This document shows positions 1 to 8,985 of a stretch of DNA of 64,000 bases, piece by piece. The stretch comes from Gammaproteobacteria bacterium (GTDB lineage Bacteria; Pseudomonadota; Gammaproteobacteria; UBA6429; Thiohalophilaceae). The translations under genes were made by a program, and so were the position numbers. The stretch covers positions 1 to 64,000 of the forward strand of contig JACQBC010000037.1 of NCBI GenBank assembly GCA_016194635.1, in the 5' to 3' direction. A model generated the notes under the pieces. It worked only from the letters and a program-made list of their open reading frames with translations. It made no database searches and was not told the origin of the DNA. Numbering within the stretch: position 1 is the first letter of the stretch; each line of letters starts with the position of its first letter.

Positions 1-113
1 AAAACCCCTACGTTTCGTTTGTCATCACCGGTGCCAAAGTCGGTGACAGCATCGAAATGTCCTGGCTGGACAACAAAGGTGAAAAAGACTCGGCTACGGC
101 CAAGGTGGAATAA
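1..113 (+). CDS. soxZ: SoxZ, C-terminal end (partial)
   Basis: The frame starting at base 3 reads NPYVSFVITGAKVGDSIEMS and continues with a W-x-D-N-K-G-E stretch to a TAA at 111-113. This is the conserved C-terminus of SoxZ, the immunoglobulin-like partner of SoxY. SoxYZ is the periplasmic carrier that holds sulfur intermediates covalently on the SoxY C-terminal cysteine during thiosulfate oxidation. Only about 36 residues lie in the window. SoxZ has no signal peptide of its own in known systems and is usually co-transcribed with soxY, which would lie just left of this window. A hairpin terminator follows directly, so soxZ appears to end its operon. The family call is good. Whether a complete Sox system is present cannot be seen here. 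Confidence 0.85.
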   Translation, partial: NPYVSFVITGAKVGDSIEMSWLDNKGEKDSATAKVE

Positions 114-131
114 TTTTAAAGTAACGTTATG

Positions 132-159
132 GGGACAGGGGACAACCTGTCCCTTATTT
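132..159 (+). terminator. Hairpin terminator after soxZ
   Basis: An 8-bp perfect stem, GGGACAGG (132-139) and CCTGTCCC (146-153), with a 6-nt loop, is followed by TTATTT. It lies 18 bases after the soxZ stop and before the end of the convergent gene at 170, so it could serve both strands. The U-tract is weak. Confidence 0.6.
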
Positions 160-169
160 CTTGCGTTGT

Positions 170-1918
170 TCACCATTGATACACGGCAACCGCCGTGGTC
201 CCATTGTCCTCGTAATGGAATTCTTTGCACAGGGATTTAATCAGAGCAAGGCCGCGGCCGGAAAAACCCGTGTTCGCCGTTAACAAGGCTTGCTGGGCGA
301 GGATATCAAATCCCTCGCCGCTGTCGTGAAATTTAATAAACAACCGGCCGCTTTGTAGTGCGAGGGTGGTGTGTTGCAAATAAATATCAATCTGGCCTTG
401 TTGCAAGTCGTGCAGGCGCGCATGGCGCTCCGTTAGAAATCGTGTAAATCCGTCTGCTTGGGCTTTAAGGGTGGAGGATAAACGCAATACACCATGGTCC
501 AGAGCGTTGTTGTAAAGTTCGGATAATACAACATAGATTTTCTCGCGGTGCAGATTTAATCCCTTGATGTTGCCGATATAACGGGTAATCACCGAGATGG
601 GATTGGCCTGGCGGAAATCATCTTGGGTCAAATGATAACGTAGCTCCCAATCACCGGGGTGTTGGGTGACGGATTCGAGATAATGGCCACTGTTATCCTC
701 CGAGATGAGGTCGGCATTGGCATTAACCTCCAGAATAGTTACGTCATCACTTTGGTCACGGCGACCGCGAAAGCGGCGCACGGCGCGGTTGATATGATCA
801 AGGATGACGTCGGCGTCGGTACCCTGGGACAGGACCGTGTCTAGACGGTGCCTGCCAAATTCCTCGCCTTCGGGGTTACGTGCCTCAATCACACCATCGG
901 AATACATCAGCACCCGATCCCCGTGTTGCAATTCAAAGGTTTTGATTTGCGGCGACAGGTCTTGATTCTTAACCACACCCAAGGGGAAATTATTCGAACG
1001 CAGGGTGGCGGTAACTTTATGTTGTTGGCCGCTGTAGACAATAATATCGGGTAAGCCCCCGTGCCACACCGTCATTAAGCGAAAGTCCTTGCTGAAGTTG
1101 ACGATGCTGGCGCACAAAAAAAACTCGGGGGGGAAGATATTTTTGAGTTTTTGATTTAGGGTTAAGACAATCTCTTCAGTGGAAGCGCCGGTTTCGGATA
1201 AGGAATAAAAAATATCCGCCACCGGTACCGTGCCGATCGCGGCGGGCAGGCCATGGCCGGTGGCGTCACCCAGCATAATATTCAGATCCCCCGATGGGGT
1301 ACGGGTGGCCAACAATAAATCGCCATTAAAAATCGATAAGGGTGAAAGTATATAACGCACTACGGGTATATTGAGACAGCCCTCATCGATTAGGCGCGAA
1401 TAGATTTTTTTCGCCACCTTTTGTTCACGCAATAACTGAATGTTGTATCGATCGATTTCATCGCGTTGTTTGGTGATCGTGCGGTATAAGCCTGCCATGC
1501 GGTTCAGGGCTTCGATTTTAGCCAGTAAAATCACTCGACTAAACGGTTTAGTCATAAAATCATCGCCGCCACAACGCACGCATTTGGCGAGTTCGTTATC
1601 GTCGGTGACCGCGGTCAGAAAAATAATGGGGATAAATACGTTGCCGGCCATTTGTTTGATGCGATTGGCGGCGGTATAGCCATCCATGACAGGCATGATG
1701 ACGTCCATTAAAACCACGTGCGGATTATAGTGCGCGTATAAATCCAGGGCCTGCAGGCCGTTTTCCGCCGTGACTACCTTGAAGCCGCTTTGTAGCAGCA
1801 TGCCCTCGAGGATCAATCGATTCACAGCGTCGTCATCCACAACCAACACCACGATGGAGTCCGACCCAGCCACGTTACGGGCCGTATTCTCCATCGCATC
1901 CAAGGAATGCGCGGACAC
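170..1918 (-). CDS. Response regulator with PP2C (SpoIIE-type) phosphatase and anti-sigma-type ATPase domains
   Basis: The domains in order are a receiver (residues about 20-140, phospho-acceptor Asp in LMDVIMPVMDG), a coiled linker, a PP2C/SpoIIE phosphatase (about 190-400, with GDATGHG and SDGVIEAR metal-binding signatures) and a C-terminal HATPase_c of the RsbW/SpoIIAB kind (about 440-580, N-box SELYNNALDHG). This is the architecture of Pseudomonas HsbR. HsbR acts on a STAS partner both as phosphatase and kinase to control an anti-sigma factor and surface behaviour. The STAS gene lies immediately upstream (stop at 1921), so the two form a partner-switch pair. The start is taken as GTG 1918, two bases after the STAS stop; ATG 1894 is an alternative. 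The receiver would be fed by a histidine kinase or Hpt protein, possibly via the hybrid kinase encoded divergently. Family certain, pathway inferred. Confidence 0.9.
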   Translation of the reverse strand: MSAHSLDAMENTARNVAGSDSIVVLVVDDDAVNRLILEGMLLQSGFKVVTAENGLQALDLYAHYNPHVVLMDVIMPVMDGYTAANRIKQMAGNVFIPIIFLTAVTDDNELAKCVRCGGDDFMTKPFSRVILLAKIEALNRMAGLYRTITKQRDEIDRYNIQLLREQKVAKKIYSRLIDEGCLNIPVVRYILSPLSIFNGDLLLATRTPSGDLNIMLGDATGHGLPAAIGTVPVADIFYSLSETGASTEEIVLTLNQKLKNIFPPEFFLCASIVNFSKDFRLMTVWHGGLPDIIVYSGQQHKVTATLRSNNFPLGVVKNQDLSPQIKTFELQHGDRVLMYSDGVIEARNPEGEEFGRHRLDTVLSQGTDADVILDHINRAVRRFRGRRDQSDDVTILEVNANADLISEDNSGHYLESVTQHPGDWELRYHLTQDDFRQANPISVITRYIGNIKGLNLHREKIYVVLSELYNNALDHGVLRLSSTLKAQADGFTRFLTERHARLHDLQQGQIDIYLQHTTLALQSGRLFIKFHDSGEGFDILAQQALLTANTGFSGRGLALIKSLCKEFHYEDNGTTAVAVYQW

Positions 1919-1920
1919 GT

Positions 1921-2223
1921 TTAAACGACGGTAAATAATTTATGGAAGTTGGCCATTTCCAACAGGGCCTTGATATTGTGTTGACAGTTGATTAGGCGGA
2001 TTTTATTACTGTCATTACCGATCTCTTCGCGCATTAACAGCAACATGCCCAGGGCGGAGCTGTCCATGTGTTTGGTGCGGGAAAAATCCAACACGTATTG
2101 ACTGACGGTTCCTGGATTGCGGTGGGTTTCGCGAAATTCCTTATGCGAACGAAAATCAAATTCTTGCGGCATTTTAATCGTTAGAGTTTTGCCGTCGGTA
2201 CTTTTATCAGCTTGCAACGTCAT
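1921..2223 (-). CDS. STAS-domain anti-sigma factor antagonist
   Basis: This 100-aa protein is a single STAS domain with the phosphorylatable serine motif MDSSALGMLL (about residues 53-62). In SpoIIAA, RsbV and HsbA, the equivalent serine is phosphorylated by the anti-sigma kinase and dephosphorylated by the PP2C partner. The start ATG at 2223 is preceded by GAGGAC. The gene is directly followed by the REC-PP2C-ATPase gene, as in hsbA/hsbR pairs. The pair is divergent from a hybrid histidine kinase at 2401, and the 177-bp space between them must hold both promoters. The downstream target (FlgM-like anti-sigma factor, diguanylate cyclase or other) is not in the window. Confidence 0.9.
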   Translation of the reverse strand: MTLQADKSTDGKTLTIKMPQEFDFRSHKEFRETHRNPGTVSQYVLDFSRTKHMDSSALGMLLLMREEIGNDSNKIRLINCQHNIKALLEMANFHKLFTVV

Positions 2224-2400
2224 GGTATGTCCTCAGATTAGCGTACGCCTGGATAGTGTTTTAACGGCTAGGCTAACGGCTAACTTTAGTCGTTAGAGTC
2301 GGGTGCGGTGAATGGATTAATACCTGAAAACAATAGCTTATGTAATGATTCGTACGACCTGATTATTTATGCTGGGCAGCGATACTGCCGATAAGGCAGG

Positions 2401-4989
2401 GTGATATCCCCACCTCATTTGATGCGAATGACCATATCCACAGCGGATAGATCAAACACAACCCGCGCTAACCTCCAAACCGAGCTGTTGCGGCAAGCCT
2501 ATATGGCGCTGCCGTTGGCGCTGGCTGCAACGCTGTTCAACGGCGCGATCTTGTGCCTGGTGATGTGGAACAACCACTCGCACGCTATTGTGGTTGGCTG
2601 GTATGCAAGCCTAGCCCATATCTGTTTGTTGCGGGTGTTGGACTACCGGTATTTTATCCGGCGGGTCCTGGCCGGGCGTGAGACCCGTTCCGCGGCTCTG
2701 CGGTTTGATATTTTGGCCTATCTGACAGCCGCGTTATGGGGCACGGCGGGGTATATATTTTTCAGTGTGGTTTCTCCGGTACACCTGGCGTTTTTATCCT
2801 TTTTGCTGGCGGGCATGGCCGCAGGGGCGATATCGTCGCTGGCGGTGCGGGTGCGCACTGCACAAGGTTTCTTGGTGCTTGCCCTGGCGCCGTTTAGTTT
2901 GCAGCTCTTCATGCAAGCAGAGTCCATTTTTCTATTCATGGGATTATTGGTTATTGTGTTTTTTGTGTACGGGTATAGCAATGCTAAACGCCTGGGAAAT
3001 ACCCTCGAAATGAATATCCGCTTGCACTTGCAGGCGACGGACGATACACAACGCTTGCGGCAGCAAGAAGAGTTATTGCAAGAAACCGGCAAGATAGGTC
3101 AGATCGGTGGTTGGTATTATCAACACGCGAACCAGCGGTTTAGTTATACCCCGGAGCTGTTCGCAATTTTTGATTTGGCTCCAGAACAACCCTTGAGCCG
3201 TGAGCGCATAGTAGCAAAATATCTACCCCAGGAACGCGCGCGCGTGGAAAAACTCATCGCCGTGGCCATCGTTAGTAACAAAGCCTTCGATCTGGATGTT
3301 AAGTTGGAAAAGACCAATGGCGTTACACAATGGTTACGGATTGCCAGCAATTTGCTGGATGCCGGCGCGCAGACCAGCCAAGATAGGATCGGCATCGTAC
3401 AAGACATTACCGAACGCAAGAAAATCGAAACCACCCTGGCGCTTAAGCAACAGCAGTTGGAATCATCGATTGCCTCAACCAATGCAGGTAACTTTCACTA
3501 TACCAGTGCGCAACAGGTCTTGGAAATTGACATAAAAACGCGAAAGATCTTGAATATCCAGGAGGAGTCGGCCTCGACGGTGGAAAAATTCCTGAGCCAT
3601 TTTGATAACGCGGCGCGCAACAAAATTAGTAACTATTTTTCCGGGCTGGATAGCGTTTGCGTGGGGCCGTTTAAATTTGAAGTGGTATTGCCTTGTCTGC
3701 TCAAAAAAAAGCCGCGTTATATCGAGTTCAACGGTACCGTGGTGGTGGATGACTTTAAAAAAAGTTATACCACATCCGGTCTAATTTTTGATGTTAGCGA
3801 ACGGCGAGAATGGGAAGCTGCTGTCAAACTGGCCTCCCAGACCGCCACCGAAATAGCTCGGGTTAAATCCAATTTTATCGCCAACATGTCGCATGAAATT
3901 CGCACCCCGCTACACGGCATCATTGGTATGTTACAAAGTTTAGAAAATACTGCATTAACAACCAAACAGCAACGATTCACCGAGATCGCCACTCATTCGG
4001 CGCATAATTTGTTAGGGATTATTAATGATATTTTGGATTTTTCCAAGTTAGAGGCCGAGAAACTCAATATTGAGTATAAGCCCTTTGATATTCATGCCTG
4101 TGTCGAACACAGCGTTGCATTGTTGTCGAGCCATGCGGCCAAAAAAGGTTTGTTATTGGAGGTCAATATAGCACAAGATATTCCTACGGCATTGCTGGGA
4201 GATCCAATCCGCATCGAGCAAATATTAAATAACTATGTAAGCAATGCCATAAAATTTTCTGAAAAAGGATTTGTTCTGATCAAGCTCAGCCAAGTAGGCG
4301 CCTACCAGGACAAAATCCGGTTGCGCGCCGAGGTTAGCGACACCGGCATCGGCATCGACGCGCAGGTACAGCAGCGTTTATTTACCCCCTTTGAACAGGC
4401 GGATACGAGTATTACCCGCCGCTTCGGCGGTACCGGGCTGGGCCTGTCGATCTGCAAACAGTTGATGGAATTGATGCAAGGCGAGGTTGGTGTCATAAGT
4501 GAGGTGGGTAAGGGGACTACCTTTTGGTTTGAACTGTCGTTAACCGTGACCGCGCATGCGCTGGTTGACACAACGGTTATTGAAACCGCGCCGACGCATT
4601 ACACGGATTATTCTGTGTTATTGGTGGAAGACAATCCGGTGAATCAAATCGTGGCCAGCGAGATGTTGCGCGGTAGCGGTATTGGTATCGAGCTCGCGGA
4701 GAATGGACAACTGGCCGTCGAAAAACGCCAATTGGGGGACTACACCCTGATCTTTATGGATATGCAAATGCCCGTCATGGATGGCATAGAGGCCACCTGC
4801 AAAATCCGGCAATGGGAAATACAACAGCATGTATCTCCCGTGGTGATCATCGCGATGACGGCCAATGCGTTTGAGGAAGATCGGGATCGTTGTCTGCTGG
4901 CGGGGATGAATGATTTTCTTAGCAAGCCCTTTACCCAGCAACAATTGCACTTGATATTAACGCGTTGGTTACCCTCGCCGATTAAATGA
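2401..4989 (+). CDS. Hybrid sensor histidine kinase (7TM-like, PAS, HisKA, HATPase, REC)
   Basis: The N-terminal 200 residues contain about six hydrophobic segments. They are followed by one clear PAS/PAC region (about 225-345), a second weaker sensor segment (350-480), HisKA (H near residue 499 in NMSHEIRTPLHG), HATPase (N-box near 608, DTGIGID, GGTGLGLSI) and a C-terminal receiver (Asp near 786 in MDMQMPVMDG). No Hpt domain is fused, so a separate Hpt protein or direct transfer is needed. The GTG at 2401 has AAGG four bases upstream; ATG 2422 or 2428 would remove a few residues and lacks a good Shine-Dalgarno. It is divergent from the STAS/PP2C pair, which carries a receiver, so a phosphorelay between them is plausible but not shown. 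It ends convergent with copA. Confidence 0.88.
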   Translation: MISPPHLMRMTISTADRSNTTRANLQTELLRQAYMALPLALAATLFNGAILCLVMWNNHSHAIVVGWYASLAHICLLRVLDYRYFIRRVLAGRETRSAALRFDILAYLTAALWGTAGYIFFSVVSPVHLAFLSFLLAGMAAGAISSLAVRVRTAQGFLVLALAPFSLQLFMQAESIFLFMGLLVIVFFVYGYSNAKRLGNTLEMNIRLHLQATDDTQRLRQQEELLQETGKIGQIGGWYYQHANQRFSYTPELFAIFDLAPEQPLSRERIVAKYLPQERARVEKLIAVAIVSNKAFDLDVKLEKTNGVTQWLRIASNLLDAGAQTSQDRIGIVQDITERKKIETTLALKQQQLESSIASTNAGNFHYTSAQQVLEIDIKTRKILNIQEESASTVEKFLSHFDNAARNKISNYFSGLDSVCVGPFKFEVVLPCLLKKKPRYIEFNGTVVVDDFKKSYTTSGLIFDVSERREWEAAVKLASQTATEIARVKSNFIANMSHEIRTPLHGIIGMLQSLENTALTTKQQRFTEIATHSAHNLLGIINDILDFSKLEAEKLNIEYKPFDIHACVEHSVALLSSHAAKKGLLLEVNIAQDIPTALLGDPIRIEQILNNYVSNAIKFSEKGFVLIKLSQVGAYQDKIRLRAEVSDTGIGIDAQVQQRLFTPFEQADTSITRRFGGTGLGLSICKQLMELMQGEVGVISEVGKGTTFWFELSLTVTAHALVDTTVIETAPTHYTDYSVLLVEDNPVNQIVASEMLRGSGIGIELAENGQLAVEKRQLGDYTLIFMDMQMPVMDGIEATCKIRQWEIQQHVSPVVIIAMTANAFEEDRDRCLLAGMNDFLSKPFTQQQLHLILTRWLPSPIK

Positions 4990-5085
4990 CAGTTCTAATT
5001 ATAATTCCTGTCCGGCCAGCGATGAACATCCCTGATGGAAAAAGCGAAGCTAGTTGCGACAACCATAGTGTCCCTTGCGAAACAC

Positions 5086-7551
5086 TTATTTGATTTCAAG
5101 CGCGCCGTGAGCGCTGTTGTCCTCAACGGCGGGCGGGTGTAAATCCGCCGGGGTTGGTGTCGCGACTGGGTTAGGCTGGGGCGCGGCGGGACGCCAACGT
5201 TTTAACAACAACGCATTTGAGACCACGCTGACACTGCTTAAGGCCATCGCCGCGCCGGCGATAATCGGATTGAGCAGGCCCAGGGCCGCCAGCGGGATAC
5301 CCACGACGTTATAGATAAAGGCCCAGAACAGATTTTGGCGGATCTTGCGGTAGGTGCGCTGGGAAATACAAATCGCATCGGCCACCAGGGCCGGATCGCC
5401 ACGCATTAAGGTGATCCCCGCGGTGTGCATGGCGACATCGGTGCCAGTGGCCATGGCGATACCTACATCCGCGGCGGCCAGTGCGGGGGCATCGTTCACG
5501 CCATCCCCGACCATCGCAACGGTGTGACCCTCGGTTTTGAGCGAAGTGACGATCTTGGCCTTGTCTGCGGGTAACACTTCCGCGATAACGGTATCAATAC
5601 CCAAGGGCAGGCCGATGGCGTGGGCGCTACCTTGATTATCGCCGCTGATCATGACGGTTTTGATCCGCTGTTGGCGCAGCCGCTGGATCGCGTGGCGCGC
5701 GGTGGGCTTGACATTATCACCAAAGGCCAGCAGCGCGACTGGCTGCGGTGGAGATCCCATGCGGATCAACCAGGAGACGCTATTGCCTTGCAATGCGAGT
5801 TGTTCAGCCTGTGCGAAATGCGCCGCTGCCTCGATCTGCAATTCTTGTAATAATCGACTACTACCGAGTTGATACACCTGGCCATCGATGCGCGCACTCA
5901 CACCACGTCCCGGTAAGGCATGACTGTCGGTGATGCTCGGAATCGTGATGCCCTCCGCCTGCGCGGCGTCTAAGACGGCTTTGGCCAGGGGATGTTCACT
6001 GCCACGCTGCAACGCGGCGGCCAGGGTTAAATTCCTAACCCGATCCTGTTGCAACGCGATCAAATGCGTCAAGGCGGGTTTACCCAGGGTCAAGGTACCG
6101 GTTTTATCGAACGCCACGGTGGTTATCTTATGCGCGATTTCCAGCGCCTCGGCGTCTTTGATCAAAATGCCATAACGCGCCGCGACCCCGGTGCCGGTGA
6201 TGATCGCGGTGGGGGTGGCCAGACCCAGGGCGCACGGACAAGCGATGACTAAGACGGCAACGGCGTTTAATATCCCGTTTTGCCAGTCCTGGGTAAACAC
6301 TCCCCAGCCCAGCAGGGTCAGTAACGCAATCCCGATCACAATCGGCACGAACACCGCGCTGATGCGATCCACCAGGCGCTGAATCGGTGGTTTGGCCGCC
6401 TGGGCGTTTTCCACCAGGCGTATGATCCGTGCCAGGGTGGTTTCGGCACCGACCGCCAGGGTTTCAATGAGTAACATACCGTCGCCATTCACCGCGCCAC
6501 CGGTAACGTGGCTACCCACGGTCTTGGCCACGGGCAAGCTTTCGCCGGTGAGTAGCGATTCGTCCACCTGGCTACTGCCTTCACGCGCCACGCCATCCAC
6601 CGCGATGCGTTCACCCGGGCGTACTACCACCAGATCGCCGACTTGTAACGCTTCGATAGCAACATCCGTATCCACACCATCGCGTCGTACCCGTGCGTGG
6701 TCGGGGCGCAAGGCTTGCAAGGCGCGGATCGCCTCGCTGGTTTGATGTTTGGCGCGGGCCTCTAAGTATTTTCCCAACAAAATTAGCGTCAGTACGGCGG
6801 CGGAGGCTTCAAAATATAACTGCTGTGGATCGCCTAAGGCTAATTGGTAGATCGATAAACCGTAGGCGGCGCTGGTGCCAAGGGCCACCAACAGATCCAT
6901 ATTGCCGGTCTTGGCCTTCAACGCCCCCCAGCCGGCGCGGTAAAAGCGCGCGCCCAGCCAAAACTGCACCGGCGTCGCCAAGGCGAATTGTAACCAGCCG
7001 GGTAACATCCAATGTTTACCCAGCGGTAAACTCAACATGGGCAACAGCAATGGCAGGGTGAATAACACCGCGTAGACAAGATGATGTTTTTCGTTGGACT
7101 TGGTAGTAGCCGTCGTTAGCGGGTGATCGCTGACAAGCGTGGCGCTATAACCCGCCTTGGCAACGGCCTGCGCCAGAACTTGCGGGTCGACACCCCGGCT
7201 CAGTCGTACCTGGGCGGTTGCGTTGGCGAGATTAACGCTGGCCTGCAATACCCCTGGAACCGCCAGCAAGGCTTTTTCCACCCGCGACACGCAGGAGGCG
7301 CAGCTCATGCCTTCAATCGCAAAACGTAACTCGCTGTCCGCCACACGGTAACCGGCCTGTTCCACCGCTTGTTTTAATAATTGTCCGGACAGCGCCGCTC
7401 GGCTGGTCACCGTCGCGGACTCGGTAGCGAGATTCACGCTGACGGTGCTCACTCCTGGCACGGCTTGCAAGGCTTTTTCCACCCGTGACACACAGGAGGC
7501 GCAGCTCATGCCTTCAATGGGTAATACACAGACGCTAGCAGGTTCATTCAT
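5086..7551 (-). CDS. copA: Copper-translocating P1B-type ATPase
   Basis: The 821-aa protein starts with two heavy-metal-associated domains, each with GMSCASC (near residues 14 and 85). About eight membrane helices follow, including the Cu(I)-specific CPC in [15 protein letters not shown] (near 436). The catalytic motifs DKTGTLT (phospho-Asp), the N-domain SEHPLAKAV and the hinge [11 protein letters not shown] are all present. It exports Cu(I) from the cytoplasm at the expense of ATP, either for detoxification or for cuproenzyme assembly. Ten or so Pro-rich residues follow the last helix. No copper chaperone, MerR-type regulator gene or obvious CueR operator was seen nearby; the 242 bases between this start and the next gene hold only the divergent promoters. 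Length and motifs match the family well. Confidence 0.96.
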   Translation of the reverse strand: MNEPASVCVLPIEGMSCASCVSRVEKALQAVPGVSTVSVNLATESATVTSRAALSGQLLKQAVEQAGYRVADSELRFAIEGMSCASCVSRVEKALLAVPGVLQASVNLANATAQVRLSRGVDPQVLAQAVAKAGYSATLVSDHPLTTATTKSNEKHHLVYAVLFTLPLLLPMLSLPLGKHWMLPGWLQFALATPVQFWLGARFYRAGWGALKAKTGNMDLLVALGTSAAYGLSIYQLALGDPQQLYFEASAAVLTLILLGKYLEARAKHQTSEAIRALQALRPDHARVRRDGVDTDVAIEALQVGDLVVVRPGERIAVDGVAREGSSQVDESLLTGESLPVAKTVGSHVTGGAVNGDGMLLIETLAVGAETTLARIIRLVENAQAAKPPIQRLVDRISAVFVPIVIGIALLTLLGWGVFTQDWQNGILNAVAVLVIACPCALGLATPTAIITGTGVAARYGILIKDAEALEIAHKITTVAFDKTGTLTLGKPALTHLIALQQDRVRNLTLAAALQRGSEHPLAKAVLDAAQAEGITIPSITDSHALPGRGVSARIDGQVYQLGSSRLLQELQIEAAAHFAQAEQLALQGNSVSWLIRMGSPPQPVALLAFGDNVKPTARHAIQRLRQQRIKTVMISGDNQGSAHAIGLPLGIDTVIAEVLPADKAKIVTSLKTEGHTVAMVGDGVNDAPALAAADVGIAMATGTDVAMHTAGITLMRGDPALVADAICISQRTYRKIRQNLFWAFIYNVVGIPLAALGLLNPIIAGAAMALSSVSVVSNALLLKRWRPAAPQPNPVATPTPADLHPPAVEDNSAHGALEIK

Positions 7552-7793
7552 AGGGGTAGGCTCACGATAAAGATCACAATAGGGTCAGCGGGCAGCCCGG
7601 ACAAGTAGCCAGAACAAACAGATGGGGTATCCGAATATCGCAAGGCCGGGATCCCCAAGTCGGACTAAATCCATTGCCTTCACCCCTCGATGCCGCGCGC
7701 CAAACCATGTCGTGGTGACTGTTCGTCACGGGCGCGCTAGCAAATCAAATTTTTCCAACGTGGTAAAGCCAAGTGGGAGTATTATAGCGGTTA

Positions 7794-8471
7794 ATGGTAG
7801 CCACTTCTCTTGATGCCGTGATTATCAACCCCGCCAAGGCCAGCGCCGCGGTGATTTGGCTGCATGGTTTGGGGGCGGATGGACACGATTTTGAACCTAT
7901 CGTGGATGAATTGCAGTTTGCGGCGAAACCGCATACCCGTTTTATTTTCCCCCATGCACCACCACGGCCGGTGAGTATTAACGGGGGCCATGTGATGCGT
8001 GCGTGGTATGACATTTACACCCTCGGTATTGATGTACCCCAGGACGAAGCTGGCATACGCGCCGCGGCGAGCCGGGTGAACGACTATGTCAATGTGCAAC
8101 ATACGCAAGGTATTGACTACGACCGCATCGTATTGGCGGGATTTTCACAAGGCGGGGCCATTGCCTTACACGCCGGGTTGCGTTTTCCGCAGCAACTCGC
8201 CGGTATCCTGGCCTTGTCCACGTATTTACCTATGCCGGCCGCACTGACTACCGAATTACACAAGGCTAACCGGTCTACACCGATCTGGATGGCGCATGGC
8301 CAGGTCGATACGGTGATACCGCTGCAAGTCGCCGAACATTCTTGTAAGCTTTTGCAGCAACAGGGCTGTCCTATTCAATGGCATAGCTATTCCATGGGAC
8401 ACGGTGTATGTCCGCAAGAAGTGGTCGATATCAGTCGCTGGCTGTCCCTTGTATTGTCAACAAAAGCCTGA
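7794..8471 (+). CDS. Alpha/beta-hydrolase carboxylesterase (phospholipase/carboxylesterase family)
   Basis: This is a 225-aa cytoplasmic hydrolase of the EstB/acyl-protein thioesterase family (Abhydrolase_2). The catalytic triad is visible: Ser118 in GFSQGG, Asp172 in GQVDTVIP and His203 in MGHGV. The oxyanion segment is WLHGLGADG near residue 22. There is no signal peptide. Family members hydrolyse short-chain or lysophospholipid esters; the physiological substrate cannot be read from sequence. The gene is divergent from copA and followed by a 260-bp intergenic stretch with a perfect palindrome and a long inverted repeat. Confidence 0.93.
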   Translation: MVATSLDAVIINPAKASAAVIWLHGLGADGHDFEPIVDELQFAAKPHTRFIFPHAPPRPVSINGGHVMRAWYDIYTLGIDVPQDEAGIRAAASRVNDYVNVQHTQGIDYDRIVLAGFSQGGAIALHAGLRFPQQLAGILALSTYLPMPAALTTELHKANRSTPIWMAHGQVDTVIPLQVAEHSCKLLQQQGCPIQWHSYSMGHGVCPQEVVDISRWLSLVLSTKA

Positions 8472-8523
8472 GCCAGCTTCGATAGCATGACCTAAATCCT
8501 AACAAGCGGGTTTAGATGCCGGC

Positions 8524-8541
8524 GTACAATACGTATTGTAC
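8524..8541. promoter_or_regulatory. Perfect 18-bp palindrome
   Basis: GTACAATACGTATTGTAC is its own reverse complement. It lies 53 bases after the esterase stop and three bases before the left arm of the long inverted repeat. It could be a dimeric-regulator site or part of the flanking repetitive element. No regulator is known for it. Confidence 0.4.
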
Positions 8542-8544
8542 CCC

Positions 8545-8637
8545 GTGGCAGACGGAAGGACAGAGGTCATTGCTACAGGGAGGTATTTATGTGTGTCATG
8601 GCAACGCCTAAATGACTTCTGTCCTTCGGTCTGCCAC
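8545..8637. repeat. Long palindromic element (27-bp arms, 39-nt loop)
   Basis: The arms 8545-8571 and 8611-8637 are inverted copies with two mismatches in 27 bp. The loop contains CTACAGGGAGGTATTTATG (8573-8591). Its reverse complement matches 17 of 19 bases of the loop core of a second, larger palindrome at 35933-36046, although the arms of the two are unrelated. It behaves like a member of a REP/MITE-like family and could also act as an mRNA 3'-end hairpin after the esterase gene. It encodes no protein. Confidence 0.7.
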
Positions 8638-8734
8638 AATCTCCGAACCGACCTATCGCTGTGTGGATGGGTAAGGGTATGGTGGACTAATCTCATACAA
8701 TAAATTTGGCATGTTCATTTAATAGGAGAAGAGT

Positions 8735-8938
8735 ATGTCTGCGATGCGAGTATTATTTCTAGTAATGGCGGCGATTATTTTGTTAGGAATTGGCTTGAGT
8801 GGTTTTCGCCAGGTACATTGGTTGTTATATTTTCCCGTCGTGGCGTTAACCTTTGCGGGTATTTCCGGTATCTGCCCAGGATTGATCATTTTAAAAAAGC
8901 TAGGCCTTAAGGGCGGCTCCCTCAATAGGGATCAATAG
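8735..8938 (+). CDS. DUF2892 (YgaP-like transmembrane) small membrane protein
   Basis: The 67-aa protein has two hydrophobic helices (about residues 5-22 and 28-45) and the family's short GxCP-type ending (SGICPGLIILKKLG). DUF2892 domains occur alone or fused to rhodanese, as in YgaP, and are frequent in sulfur-metabolising bacteria, but their function is unknown. ATG 8735 has AGGAGA six bases upstream. It lies 47 bp before the DUF255 gene and may be co-transcribed with it. Confidence 0.75.
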   Translation: MSAMRVLFLVMAAIILLGIGLSGFRQVHWLLYFPVVALTFAGISGICPGLIILKKLGLKGGSLNRDQ

Positions 8939-8985
8939 TCCTGCAACGTCTTAGGTAAAGTTCAATTGTCAGCGAGGCTGGAACC

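Noticed and set aside
7552-7793. CueR-type operator for copA
   Set aside because: I looked for the long inverted repeat that CueR-type regulators bind between the copA and esterase starts and found none; no regulator gene is near.
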